Shown: piece after piece, positions 1-6,290 of the stretch
Layout: each line of letters starts with the position of its first letter
Position numbering within the stretch: position 1 is the first letter of the stretch
Source: Candidatus Acidiferrum typicum
Lineage (GTDB): Bacteria; Acidobacteriota; Terriglobia; Acidiferrales; UBA7541
Assembly: GCA_002478115.1 (NCBI GenBank)
Contig: DLMH01000091.1
Span: 1-11,318, forward strand
Length of the DNA stretch: 11,318 bases
Direction of reading: 5' to 3'
Program-made: the position numbers and the translations under genes
The notes under the pieces: generated by a model
Told to the model about the DNA's origin: nothing
Seen by the model: only the letters and a program-made list of their open reading frames with translations
Database searches by the model: none

Positions 1-329
1 TCGCGACGCTTCTTGCCTTCTTTGGCGAGGTCACGCTCCACCATCATTTGTGTGGCGATGCCGGCATGATCAGTCCCGGGCAGCCACAGCGTGATGAAGC
101 CGCGCATGCGATGCCAGCGGACGATGATGTCCATCTGCGTTTGGTTGAGCATGTGGCCCATGTGCAGGCGGCCGGTGACATTCGGCGGCGGCAACAGGAG
201 GGTGAAGACAGGGCGCGTCTCGCCCTCGGGCGGCGTGGGGACGGAGAAAAGTTTCTCCTTGATCCAGTACTCGGCCCAGCGCGTTTCAATCGCGCCCGGC
301 TCGTAGGCTTTGGGCAATTCGTGCGGCAT
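1..329 (-). CDS. valS: Valyl-tRNA synthetase, N-terminal part (runs off the window)
   Basis: Cytoplasmic class I aminoacyl-tRNA synthetase that charges tRNA-Val with valine. Only the first 109 codons are in the window; the gene continues beyond base 1. The reading begins [20 protein letters not shown], the usual ValS opening. PPPNVTG lies at residues 47-53, the class I HIGH signature appears as HMGH at 56-59, and [10 protein letters not shown] at 85-94 is the ValS-type segment lining the active site. The ATG at 329 fits the family start. No Shine-Dalgarno sequence precedes it, and no in-frame ATG or GTG was found in the few codons upstream. A sigma-70-like promoter and two compact hairpins lie upstream. 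Identification is secure from the motifs; ValS is favoured over IleS or LeuS by the PPPNVTG and [10 protein letters not shown] combination. Confidence 0.95.
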   Translation of the reverse strand, partial: MPHELPKAYEPGAIETRWAEYWIKEKLFSVPTPPEGETRPVFTLLLPPPNVTGRLHMGHMLNQTQMDIIVRWHRMRGFITLWLPGTDHAGIATQMMVERDLAKEGKKRR

Positions 330-353
330 CAGTGTGTGTTGTAGCTCGTGTGG

Positions 354-392
354 GGACAGCCGCCCCCGGCTGTCCGCCGGGCAAAGCCCGGC
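354..392. repeat. Two adjacent REP-like hairpins in the valS leader
   Basis: Two perfect hairpins sit one after the other. The first has 9-bp arms, GGACAGCCG at 354-362 and CGGCTGTCC at 367-375, with a 4-base loop. The second has 7-bp arms, GCCGGGC at 376-382 and GCCCGGC at 386-392, with a 3-base loop. There is no U tract, so this is not a standard terminator. The form resembles dispersed extragenic palindromes. It lies between the candidate valS promoter and the valS start, so it would be in the 5' untranslated RNA. Confidence 0.6.
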
Positions 393-419
393 ATTGTCGC
401 AGCAGAAGGAGGAACTTCG

Positions 420-449
420 ATCTTACAGGCGCGAGAAAACAAGGGTCAA
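420..449 (-). promoter_or_regulatory. Candidate sigma-70 promoter for valS
   Basis: On the minus strand TTGACC (449-444) is followed after 18 bases by TAAGAT (425-420). The -35 box matches the consensus at 5 of 6 bases and the -10 box at 4 of 6. Transcription would begin near 413, giving a leader of about 80 bases that includes the paired hairpins. This is consensus matching only. Confidence 0.4.
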
Positions 450-620
450 ACGCAGAGCGGGGTTATACCGTGAGGGAAAACTTGTCGACCCCCTGCCCCC
501 GCCCGCCCGCGCCGGGTTTGGTTTTGGCCGCGGGCCCGCCCGCGCGCGTAGACGTCAAAGTAAGAACGGTCGCGTGGAGATGACGAAAGCACCGATGCCT
601 GGAGTTTCGCGGAACTCTCC

Positions 621-737
621 TCAATCGCTAATGTGCACTGTGCCAGATAACATCACCCACATCATGACTATAGAGACGAGGGCTATTCCCAGCAGAATGA
701 CCAATCCCTCCCCGAGGGTGAACTTCGACCGCTTCAT
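621..737 (-). CDS. 38-residue single-span small membrane protein
   Basis: An ATG at 737 opens a 38-codon frame ending in TGA at 621-623. The protein starts MKRSKFTLGEG, then has one strongly hydrophobic segment at about residues 11-31 (LVILLGIALVSIVMMWVML) and a short polar tail ending HISD. The positive N-terminus predicts an N-in orientation in the inner membrane. GGAAAG lies about five bases before the ATG, a weak but usable ribosome-binding site. It begins about 75 bases after the TonB-receptor stop, on the same strand, with a hairpin between them. I do not recognise a family. An overlapping 66-codon frame at 628-828 runs through the receptor's 3' end and looks non-coding by comparison. 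The clean transmembrane pattern is the main argument that this small gene is real. Confidence 0.5.
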   Translation of the reverse strand: MKRSKFTLGEGLVILLGIALVSIVMMWVMLSGTVHISD

Positions 738-770
738 GGTTGCTTTCCGATTCGTGAACGTTTTCTAAGG

Positions 771-794
771 AGGGCAGCGGTTCTGCGCTGCCCT
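771..794 (-). terminator. Perfect 9-bp hairpin after the TonB-receptor gene
   Basis: AGGGCAGCG (771-779) pairs with CGCTGCCCT (786-794) around a 6-base loop, starting 18 bases after the receptor stop codon. On the transcribed (minus) strand the following bases are CCTTAGAAAA, not a U tract. It may therefore stabilise a 3' end or weakly terminate, rather than act as a classic intrinsic terminator. Confidence 0.4.
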
Positions 795-811
795 CATCGA
801 TGGGGATGATC

Positions 812-3661
812 TCAAAAGTGAAATCCAATTTCGGCGGCTAGCGTGCGCGGGGTGACATAGTGCGTGCCGCTAAAGGTTGAAAGGAAGTTATAGAGCGCAA
901 AATGGTTCGCCAGGTTGATGACGGTCAATCGCGCACTCACTTTGTACTTGTCGCCACGGAACAAATTGTCATGGCCGACCGACATGTCAAAGAGGTTCCG
1001 CGACGTGATGCGCGGCGGATTATGGTCGTCGTTCTCGGTGTTCTGCGTAGGCACCTTTATTAGGGCTGAGCCAAACCCCGATGCGGGGCAATTAAAAGGC
1101 AGAGGTACTGTCGAGGTTGCGCGGACGCCGTTGCAAGTGAACCCAGCCTCGGATTCCTGGTCGGCAGAAAGCGGAATCTCTCCCACGTTGGCGGCACCCA
1201 TGCTCACGTTTGGTACGCCACCGAGGACGAGCGATCCTGGGCAATCGTTCGACGCGAGCTGCCCGAAGCACGGTGTTGCCCCTGCGACCAGTCCGCTGTC
1301 ATACCGCCAGTTGAGGCCGACCCAAGGGCCGCGCTTCCACGGCTGATATTGGAAGTGAGTGGTTTGGTTGAACTTCTCGTCGTGGTCAATGCGGAAAGGA
1401 AGCCCGGCAGCGGTCCCCACTGTCGCACCTGCTCCACCGATCTGGGGCTGGAAAAAGCGCGCCGCCACACTGGAGAAGACGAAGAGCGCCGAGAATCCAT
1501 GGATGTCTGGCACGCTCACACGGCCCGCATATCCCGGAATCTTCGAGTTGTGCCATTCAATGGGGAATGTGATCGGAGTATTGCCGAGCACGCTGAAGTC
1601 GTAGCCATTGTGCGTGTACTTCGAAATCCACTCGCCGGAAAAGACCAGGTACTTCCCGAATGCCTGCTCGATCCCTGCATGGAATTCATTGCGAAAACCG
1701 GGACTCAACGCGCCGCTCGATGAGCCGCAGAGAAGAAGCGGGTTTAAGACAGCATTCAAGCACCCGATGCTGGAAAGAATCAGATTTTCGTTAAAAGGGG
1801 ATTCCAGGGTGCGCGCGTAGGAAATGCGAAGAATCGTGTTGGTCTGCTTGACATTGTAAGCGACCCCAAGCCGAGGCTCAGCCTGCCTTGCGGTGGAGAG
1901 ACCATTGTAGAAATCGCCGCGCAAGCCAAGGTTCAAAGACCAGTTTCCTTTTGTGATGTTGTCGCGCACGTACAAAGCAAGTTCCTTCACGTCGGTGTGG
2001 CCATGGAAATGATACGGGCTTCCGTCACGGGACAAGTCGTAAGGAGCCAGGATCGGATTGTAATTAGGGTAAAAAGGGATGTTAGGCGCGTTCGGGTTGG
2101 ACGCAATATTTGGCTGGTAGGCGCCAGTGCACAGTGAGGGATCAGTGATTCCCGGCGCGGGTGCCGCAACATATGGAAATGGGTTCACCGAAGTCACGGT
2201 TGCGGCAGTGATGCAGGGTGCGTTGTAGGTTGGATCGACGATCCCGACGGTGTCGTTTTCATTGAGGAATGTTTGTTGGTAGACGATTCCTGCCTTGATT
2301 TGGTTGATCCCTTTGACGTAAGAAAGATCGGATCGAAGCCCTGCGTTGGTGAGCGTCCGGTTCTGACTTACCGACTGTCGCTGTAGACTCGGCGGCCCGA
2401 GGTCCGCGAACGCGTCGCCACTGGGGTAGTAGTTATAGTCGTCGCGACGCACGAAGGCGCCCAAAGTAAATACTGCATTCGTAGTCAGCACATGCGTCCA
2501 CGAGGGAGCGATGTTGAACGTTCCAATCTTGGAGCGCTGGTCCGTCGGTCCGACGATATTTCCGTTCGGGTCTCTCCCGGCAAAGGCTGCCATCTGCGGT
2601 TCGATCCCGGACAGTCCACTCCAGGGTGTCGCGTTTTCGGCATCGAGTGAATTCGGCGTTTGGAACCAGCTCCGGCTGTATCCGAAGTTCAGGTGAATTG
2701 AATCGGCGGTTGAAAGTTGATAGTCCACTCGGTCGAACAGATTCTCTTCATTGCCCTTGTCGTGCAGGACCGTGAATTCCGGCGGGTCTAGGAACCGCCC
2801 GGTGTTCAAGCCGCCTGCGGAGATGAAGTTCCCCCAGTTCTTACCCCCATACGCAAGCTCGGCTTGCACGTTCGATGTCCCGAATGAGCCATACGAAGTG
2901 GTGACGCTACCATGAGGGGTGGTCACGCCCTGGCCCGAGCGTGTGGTCGCAACAATCACAACACTGGTCTTACCGCCGTATTCTGCCGGCGGCGCACCCG
3001 AGATCACTTCCATGGATTCGATCGAATCGACCGGAAGCTGGTTGGAGAAGACTTTGCTTTGCTGGTCAGTAATCGGCTGGCCGTCGATGCTGAACGAATT
3101 CTCCGCGTGGTCGCCCAGCCCGTGGAAGAGGCCATTGGAATCGGCAGCGATTCCCGGCGTGGACAGCGTAACCAGCGAACTCAGTCCTGATGTCGTGCTC
3201 TCCAAGGGAAGCTTGTCGAAATAGCTCTTGTCGATGTCGGAGTGGAAGGTCGGATCGTTCTCCAGCAAGTCGGCCGCCCCAGCCTCAACCGTCACGCTCT
3301 CGGACGCACCTCCCACCTTGAGGGTGATGTTGAGGTTCACGGGAACAACAGACCGAACATCAACGTCCTGCGAGTATGGGAGAAACCCGCGTCCCAGCAC
3401 CGTCACGTGATACGGATTGAAGGGCACATTCGGGATGGTAAATTTACCCGAACTGTCGGTAGCCGTGGTTCGATCAAAATGGCTGACTGGATTGTGAATT
3501 TCCACGCCTGCGAAGGCGACCACTGCGCCAGTAGGGTCCAGCACAGTGCCGCTGATGGATCCAGAACTCCCGCCCGACTGCGCGTGAGCCTGAAGGCCGA
3601 GGACCAAAAGGAAAACCACCACAAAAGTCGCGGACAGCGACTTGCTGTATGAAGCCAGCAT
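812..3661 (-). CDS. TonB-dependent outer-membrane receptor, Oar-like, with carboxypeptidase-regulatory-like domain
   Basis: A 949-residue outer-membrane protein, in the usual size range for acidobacterial Oar-like receptors. It starts with a signal peptide (residues 1-27, cut after AHA). A carboxypeptidase-regulatory-like beta-sandwich follows at about 33-118 (SISGTVLDPTGAVV, then SSGKFTIPNVP). A plug domain at about 122-245 contains FSIDGQPITD and VDSIESMEVISGAPPAEYGG. The rest is a 22-strand-type barrel rich in Tyr/Phe/Asn and ending in the outer-membrane signature EIGFHF. Several Cys pairs fall in the barrel region and may form loop disulfides. The ATG at 3661 has GGAGG four bases upstream. 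The ligand cannot be read from the sequence. The His/Cys peptide and CDF-like gene just upstream suggest a metal or metal chelate, but many receptors of this type in the phylum are assigned to glycans. A nested inverted repeat lies directly before the gene. Confidence 0.9.
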   Translation of the reverse strand: MLASYSKSLSATFVVVFLLVLGLQAHAQSGGSSGSISGTVLDPTGAVVAFAGVEIHNPVSHFDRTTATDSSGKFTIPNVPFNPYHVTVLGRGFLPYSQDVDVRSVVPVNLNITLKVGGASESVTVEAGAADLLENDPTFHSDIDKSYFDKLPLESTTSGLSSLVTLSTPGIAADSNGLFHGLGDHAENSFSIDGQPITDQQSKVFSNQLPVDSIESMEVISGAPPAEYGGKTSVVIVATTRSGQGVTTPHGSVTTSYGSFGTSNVQAELAYGGKNWGNFISAGGLNTGRFLDPPEFTVLHDKGNEENLFDRVDYQLSTADSIHLNFGYSRSWFQTPNSLDAENATPWSGLSGIEPQMAAFAGRDPNGNIVGPTDQRSKIGTFNIAPSWTHVLTTNAVFTLGAFVRRDDYNYYPSGDAFADLGPPSLQRQSVSQNRTLTNAGLRSDLSYVKGINQIKAGIVYQQTFLNENDTVGIVDPTYNAPCITAATVTSVNPFPYVAAPAPGITDPSLCTGAYQPNIASNPNAPNIPFYPNYNPILAPYDLSRDGSPYHFHGHTDVKELALYVRDNITKGNWSLNLGLRGDFYNGLSTARQAEPRLGVAYNVKQTNTILRISYARTLESPFNENLILSSIGCLNAVLNPLLLCGSSSGALSPGFRNEFHAGIEQAFGKYLVFSGEWISKYTHNGYDFSVLGNTPITFPIEWHNSKIPGYAGRVSVPDIHGFSALFVFSSVAARFFQPQIGGAGATVGTAAGLPFRIDHDEKFNQTTHFQYQPWKRGPWVGLNWRYDSGLVAGATPCFGQLASNDCPGSLVLGGVPNVSMGAANVGEIPLSADQESEAGFTCNGVRATSTVPLPFNCPASGFGSALIKVPTQNTENDDHNPPRITSRNLFDMSVGHDNLFRGDKYKVSARLTVINLANHFALYNFLSTFSGTHYVTPRTLAAEIGFHF

Positions 3662-3686
3662 GATTCCTCCATAGAATTCGCTCGAA

Positions 3687-3748
3687 AAAGATCAAAGAAA
3701 CAGTTCGTGAAAACGAACTGGGCCTGTACAAAGCTGAATTTGATCTTT
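3687..3748 (-). promoter_or_regulatory. Nested inverted repeat and U-rich tract before the receptor gene: terminator or attenuator candidate
   Basis: The inner hairpin is perfect: CAGTTCGT (3701-3708) and ACGAACTG (3713-3720) around 4 bases. Read as minus-strand RNA it is followed by a U-rich stretch (UUUCUUUGAUCUUUUU), as in an intrinsic terminator. Outside it a second perfect repeat has 10-base arms, AAAGATCAAA (3687-3696) and TTTGATCTTT (3739-3748). The outer arm overlaps the stop codon of the His/Cys gene. The structure could end the upstream transcript, limit read-through into the receptor gene, or be a protein-binding operator. Confidence 0.5.
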
Positions 3749-4022
3749 AGACGCTAGGAGGCGGGCGGACGCAAAGAGCGAAGGCTATCAGGCGTTGCTT
3801 GGACGCTATTGGCTGCGGCCGGAAAGGGACCACGCAACGAAATACCGGCTTGGGCGTGGGAGAAGCGGCTGTTGGAGTTGCCGAATGCGCCGCGACGCAA
3901 ACCTGGCAAGTGGTGGAGTCATCCTGACCCGAATGGTGGTGCAGGGCGAACGCTAGCGCCGACGACAACGTCAGCAGCAGAGAAAGCCACGCTATCCGTT
4001 TCGAGATCGACCGCATTCCCAC
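3747..4022 (-). CDS. Short exported His/Cys-rich peptide, probably metal-related
   Basis: A frame of 91 codons from the GTG at 4022, or 89 from the ATG at 4016. The ATG gives a cleaner signal peptide, MRSISKRIAWLSLLLTLSSA, ending at LAFA. Numbered from the ATG, the mature peptide opens with HHH (26-28), then acidic DD (32-33), a CxxC (CQVC, 37-40) and H44. A Pro/Thr/Ala-rich linker follows, with two more Cys. This His-Asp-CxxC-His layout resembles small exported metal-associated proteins such as the DUF2946 type, but that is an inference from form and not a secure family match. It lies between a CDF-like membrane gene (113 bases upstream) and the TonB receptor (85 bases downstream). That placing supports a role in binding or sensing a transition metal in the periplasm. 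Neither start has a strong ribosome-binding site; GGGG lies a few bases before the GTG. Confidence 0.65.
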   Translation of the reverse strand: MGMRSISKRIAWLSLLLTLSSALAFALHHHSGQDDSTTCQVCVAAHSATPTAASPTPKPVFRCVVPFRPQPIASKQRLIAFALCVRPPPSV

Positions 4023-4134
4023 TTACCCCACAGTGCGTTCCTTGAATCTACATCGAAACAAGAACAGAATGCAACGAGACACTATCAAGCGAAGCAAATC
4101 GCTGAAAAACCAGCCCTTCAGCAGAGATCCAACA
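4023..4134. other. Gap between the CDF-like gene and the His/Cys peptide gene
   Basis: No gene was seen. On the minus strand TTGCAT and TAGATT are separated by 18 bases shortly before the His/Cys start. This is a weak promoter candidate (four of six matches in each box). No clear terminator follows the CDF-like gene, so co-transcription remains possible. Confidence 0.3.
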
Positions 4135-4749
4135 TTAGCAGCAGCCGCAAGGTTTGCCCCGCATTGCCTGCCAGCTTTCGCGAAAAACCAGCGGGATTAT
4201 GAGCAGAGCCGCAACGGAATCCGCCCACGCCATGTGCCAAATTGCATTAACTACCAATCCCACCAAGGCGATGAGCGAAAGATAAGCGCATAATGCCGAC
4301 TGCGCGGCGTCGGCCCTCAATGCAGCGCTACCTGTAGCTGCTGACAGGTTGCGCTTTTCCTTCGCAAGCCACGGCATAATGGCAAGGGCGGCAACTAGAA
4401 TGGCTATCCCCGCAAGAGTGGGTCGGGGTTCGCTGTGGCCCAACAGACTCAAAGCTGAATTAATTGCGACATAGGTGGCAAGTGCCAACAGTAACGTTCC
4501 CGCAACGCGGGCAATCCTCCTTTCCATGTCCTCGTGAGCGATGGCGCGGAATCTCCACAACACAACAATCGCTGAAAAGAGTTCGATGGCACTATCTCCG
4601 CCGAACGCGAGAAGGGCTGGGCTGCGGGCCGTCCACGCTGCAAACAGAGACACTACAGCCTCGACAGTCATCCAAATGATTGTGAGTACTTGAACTCGCC
4701 GAATGCGGTGGATAGCTTCTGGGGCAGCAATAGAAAGTACAGAAGCCAT
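4135..4749 (-). CDS. CDF-like cation transporter consisting of the transmembrane domain only, with a CGCC tail
   Basis: A 204-residue inner-membrane protein with six predicted spans (about 22-42, 44-67, 79-104, 109-128, 141-170 and 174-195). This matches the topology of the cation diffusion facilitator domain, whose members move Zn, Co, Fe or Mn out of the cytoplasm. The span-2 motif GGDSAIE supplies D52 and E56. Span 5, ALRADAAQSALCAYLS, aligns with the RADxLHxxxD region of YiiP/CzcD, but Q150 and C154 stand where the family has the metal-binding His and Asp. The roughly 90-residue cytoplasmic metal-binding domain is absent. In its place the protein ends in KPCGCC (199-204), a possible soft-metal site. 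The ATG at 4749 has no Shine-Dalgarno, but an extended -10-like box lies ten bases upstream. The gene is followed by the His/Cys peptide and the receptor. Transport activity is unproven; it could be a metal-binding or sensing relative. Confidence 0.75.
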   Translation of the reverse strand: MASVLSIAAPEAIHRIRRVQVLTIIWMTVEAVVSLFAAWTARSPALLAFGGDSAIELFSAIVVLWRFRAIAHEDMERRIARVAGTLLLALATYVAINSALSLLGHSEPRPTLAGIAILVAALAIMPWLAKEKRNLSAATGSAALRADAAQSALCAYLSLIALVGLVVNAIWHMAWADSVAALLIIPLVFRESWQAMRGKPCGCC

Positions 4750-4759
4750 TTGGGTGACT

Positions 4760-4768
4760 ATTATCGCA
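4760..4768 (-). promoter_or_regulatory. Extended -10 candidate immediately before the CDF-like gene
   Basis: The minus strand reads TGCGATAAT, an extended -10 element (TGn plus a 5 of 6 match to TATAAT), ending ten bases before the ATG at 4749. No good -35 was found. Initiation six or seven bases downstream would leave only three or four untranslated bases, in keeping with the missing Shine-Dalgarno. This is a possible near-leaderless transcript. Confidence 0.3.
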
Positions 4769-4912
4769 CGACGAAGTTCACGACTCCTGGCAGGGCCTTG
4801 CGCACCGCCCTACGCGCACCTCAGCCAATTACCGCAGATAATGGTCCGCCAGTCCAAGATCTGGCAAATGGCATCGTTATTGAATCAGTCTGCGATAATC
4901 CCGAGTTCTCGG

Positions 4913-6040
4913 CTACTCAGAAGTTATGCGCCGGTTGGCGATAAGCTCCAGTTCGTCCACGGCTCGCGCCAAGCGAGCACGCGTGTCGGGGTGGAGGCGA
5001 GCACCACGGCGGGCCTGGATAATGGTGTCGCGACTTAGATCTGACTGCTTGAGTTGGCGTAGTGAGAATTGGCCGATCCGCTTTTGCAAAGCCGGATCTA
5101 CCGCCCGAGTGTTGGCCGTTTGCCCGGACTGATATCGAATGGGTCCTGCGTTTTCAAGACTGCTAATATCTTCTCCTTCTTGGGCCTTCCGTTCGACTTC
5201 CTTTCCGATTGTGATGAACGGAATCATTGCGTGGATCGGCCGTCGGAGTAGTAGACCATTTGTGTACGGACCACAGGGCTTGCCATCAGGTGAAAGCGAT
5301 TTGTCCTCCGGGTGGAGGTAGTGACGCCACAGAACTCCTGAAAGAGTCTGCGGCAAAAGTTTCCGCACATCGTATTCTCCGCCCAAATAGACCGCAGCTC
5401 CGGTGTGGATCTCAGTGTATTCCCGCGTCAGCCACTCCTCTGGATGCTTGCTGAACGATCCGACCAATGTGCAACTCGTAGCCGATTGAAGCAGAATTGG
5501 TGAGAGGGCGAAATTGTATGGCTTGGCTGCTCCGGGATCGTGTTTTCGTAAGGCTGCCAGCACATTCGGAGTTGTCACGCGGATTCGCATGACCGCCGGA
5601 AACTTTCCGAACCACAATTCACGCGTCACCAGCGCGTTTGCAGGATCGTTGAGGTTACGGAAATGGTTCTCCAGAAGCCGTTCCCATGACTCGACGATCC
5701 AGCGTGGATAACTGGTCTTCTGATCCTTACAGTCGGTGGGGATGTAGCGTTTACGCTTGTCGGGTAGATACAACATGCCCAGGCCGTGTTCGCTTAGCTT
5801 AATGATTTGTATTTTTGATTTTTGCCGCGCGTAAACCACATATCTCTTGGCGGATATAGCCACCCCGTAGAGTTGGCGCGGCTTTCCTTTGCGGTCGTAA
5901 TTGCAGTCTTCGATCTTGAGAATATCCTCTACGACCTCTTTGTCGTAGGGATTCAGACCGTTAAGTGTGGCGCAAATGCGTTCCACTTCCCTCTGGAGCG
6001 GCGAACGAAGTGGGGCTGGGGCTAAACCATGGCTCCCCAT
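4913..6040 (-). CDS. C-terminal remnant of a large family-B-like DNA polymerase (5'-truncated)
   Basis: The 375-residue frame matches, from memory of the family, the last third of a large bacterial protein annotated as a DNA polymerase (family B-like). The tell-tale segments are LNGLNPYDKEV (26-36), ILKIEDCNYD (40-49), RQLYGVAISAKRYVVYAR (55-72) and LSEHGLGMLYLPD (82-94). Later come KPYNFAL, HPEDKSLSPDGKPCGPYTNGLL and FITIGKEVE. In full-length members the catalytic DTDS motif lies shortly before the first of these, so the polymerase active site is missing here. The C-terminus is complete, ending in a helix-turn-helix-like segment at about 325-365 (LRQLKQSDLSRDTIIQARRG). The first 13 or so residues are not polymerase-like. 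They come from reading the neighbouring small gene in another frame, so the junction is near 6000. The ATG at 6040 has no ribosome-binding site. Probably a decaying gene, though the long intact frame leaves room for a product. Confidence 0.6.
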   Translation of the reverse strand: MGSHGLAPAPLRSPLQREVERICATLNGLNPYDKEVVEDILKIEDCNYDRKGKPRQLYGVAISAKRYVVYARQKSKIQIIKLSEHGLGMLYLPDKRKRYIPTDCKDQKTSYPRWIVESWERLLENHFRNLNDPANALVTRELWFGKFPAVMRIRVTTPNVLAALRKHDPGAAKPYNFALSPILLQSATSCTLVGSFSKHPEEWLTREYTEIHTGAAVYLGGEYDVRKLLPQTLSGVLWRHYLHPEDKSLSPDGKPCGPYTNGLLLRRPIHAMIPFITIGKEVERKAQEGEDISSLENAGPIRYQSGQTANTRAVDPALQKRIGQFSLRQLKQSDLSRDTIIQARRGARLHPDTRARLARAVDELELIANRRITSE

Positions 6041-6170
6041 CTGGCATGGGCTGTGCGGTCACGGTAATGTTGCCCGAGAACTCGATGCACGTCCACCGAA
6101 AGGCTTCACCCTCCCGGATTGGCCCGTTCGTCACAATTCCCGTTATTACATCCACGGATGGCATTGGCAC
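5961..6170 (-). CDS. Second copy of the small beta-rich protein, 3'-truncated by the polymerase junction
   Basis: The frame begins with GTG at 6170, eight bases after a clear AGGAGG, and gives 69 residues starting MPMPSVDVITGIVTNGP. It aligns with the neighbouring 108-residue protein. SVDVITGIVTNGPIREGEAFRW matches VNLTTATVSGDIKDTETFEF, and GEPWFSPSPTSF matches DSWFTPNPATI. The DNA around the two start codons is also alike (CAGGAGGTTC, a purine, C, then the start and CCA). Similarity stops at residue 56, about base 6003. The last 13 residues are an out-of-frame reading of the polymerase remnant. It is therefore a broken paralogue: its promoter-proximal half survives and its natural end has been lost. 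A truncated peptide may still be made, given the good ribosome-binding site. Confidence 0.55.
   Translation of the reverse strand: MPMPSVDVITGIVTNGPIREGEAFRWTCIEFSGNITVTAQPMPDGEPWFSPSPTSFAAPEGSGTHLRHT
6000..6006. other. Deletion or insertion junction between the small-gene copy and the polymerase remnant
   Basis: Upstream of about 6006 (minus-strand sense) the DNA resembles the intact small gene at 6334-6660. Downstream of about 6000 the frame resembles the polymerase family. The two coding frames differ, so translation of the small gene stops 40 bases past the junction. No direct repeat, IS end or att-like core was recognised at the site. Confidence 0.45.
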
Positions 6171-6253
6171 GCGAACCTCCTGTTGGCTGATTGGCCTCTT
6201 GAATCCTTCACTTCCGCTGTATCAAATCCCTGGGGTCACTTCACGGAATCGTT
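6171..6253. other. Leader of the truncated small-gene copy
   Basis: No gene was seen. The minus strand carries CAATCAGCC and AACAGGAGGTTCGC just before the GTG start, nearly repeating the leader of the intact copy (CAATCAGAC and CACAGGAGGTTCAC at about 6661-6685). The block was evidently duplicated together with the gene. Confidence 0.5.
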
Positions 6254-6277
6254 AAGGGCGGAGATTACTCCGCCCTT
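6254..6277 (-). terminator. Strong 10-bp hairpin between the two small-gene copies
   Basis: AAGGGCGGAG (6254-6263) and CTCCGCCCTT (6268-6277) form a perfect stem with a 4-base loop. In minus-strand RNA only two U residues end the stem, followed by AACG. On the plus strand the stem runs into TTTT. It lies about 55 bases past the stop of the 108-residue gene, so it is a plausible terminator for that transcript, of low or two-way efficiency. Confidence 0.5.
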
Positions 6278-6290
6278 TTGGTTAAAGCGG

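Larger units (their letters stand above)
330..620. other. Gene-free stretch between valS and the 38-residue membrane protein
   Basis: No convincing coding region was found on either strand. It holds the candidate valS promoter (420-449), the two REP-like hairpins (354-392), a very G+C-rich tract at about 488-550 made of repeated CCCGCCCGCGC-like runs, and a weak imperfect hairpin at about 601-620 just after the stop of the small gene. Plus-strand open frames here have no family resemblance and no ribosome-binding site. Confidence 0.6.

Noticed and set aside
329..450. T-box-like leader before valS
   Set aside because: No T-box sequence, specifier loop or antiterminator was found, and the host does not look like a Gram-positive Firmicute; the hairpins are simple palindromes.
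310..768. 152-codon plus-strand open frame across the valS upstream region
   Set aside because: Arg/Pro-rich translation of G+C-rich non-coding DNA and hairpins; overlaps the better supported small membrane gene on the other strand.
628..828. 66-codon minus-strand frame overlapping the receptor 3' end
   Set aside because: Overlaps the secure receptor C-terminus in another frame; the 38-residue frame at 621-737 has a far better protein pattern.
3701..3720. Fur or Zur box before the receptor gene
   Set aside because: The inverted repeat CAGTTCGT/ACGAACTG does not match the usual Fur or Zur patterns I know; kept only as a generic hairpin or operator candidate.
5955..6045. Transposon or phage attachment site at the small-gene/polymerase junction
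   Set aside because: No transposase, terminal inverted repeats, target duplication or tRNA gene was seen nearby.
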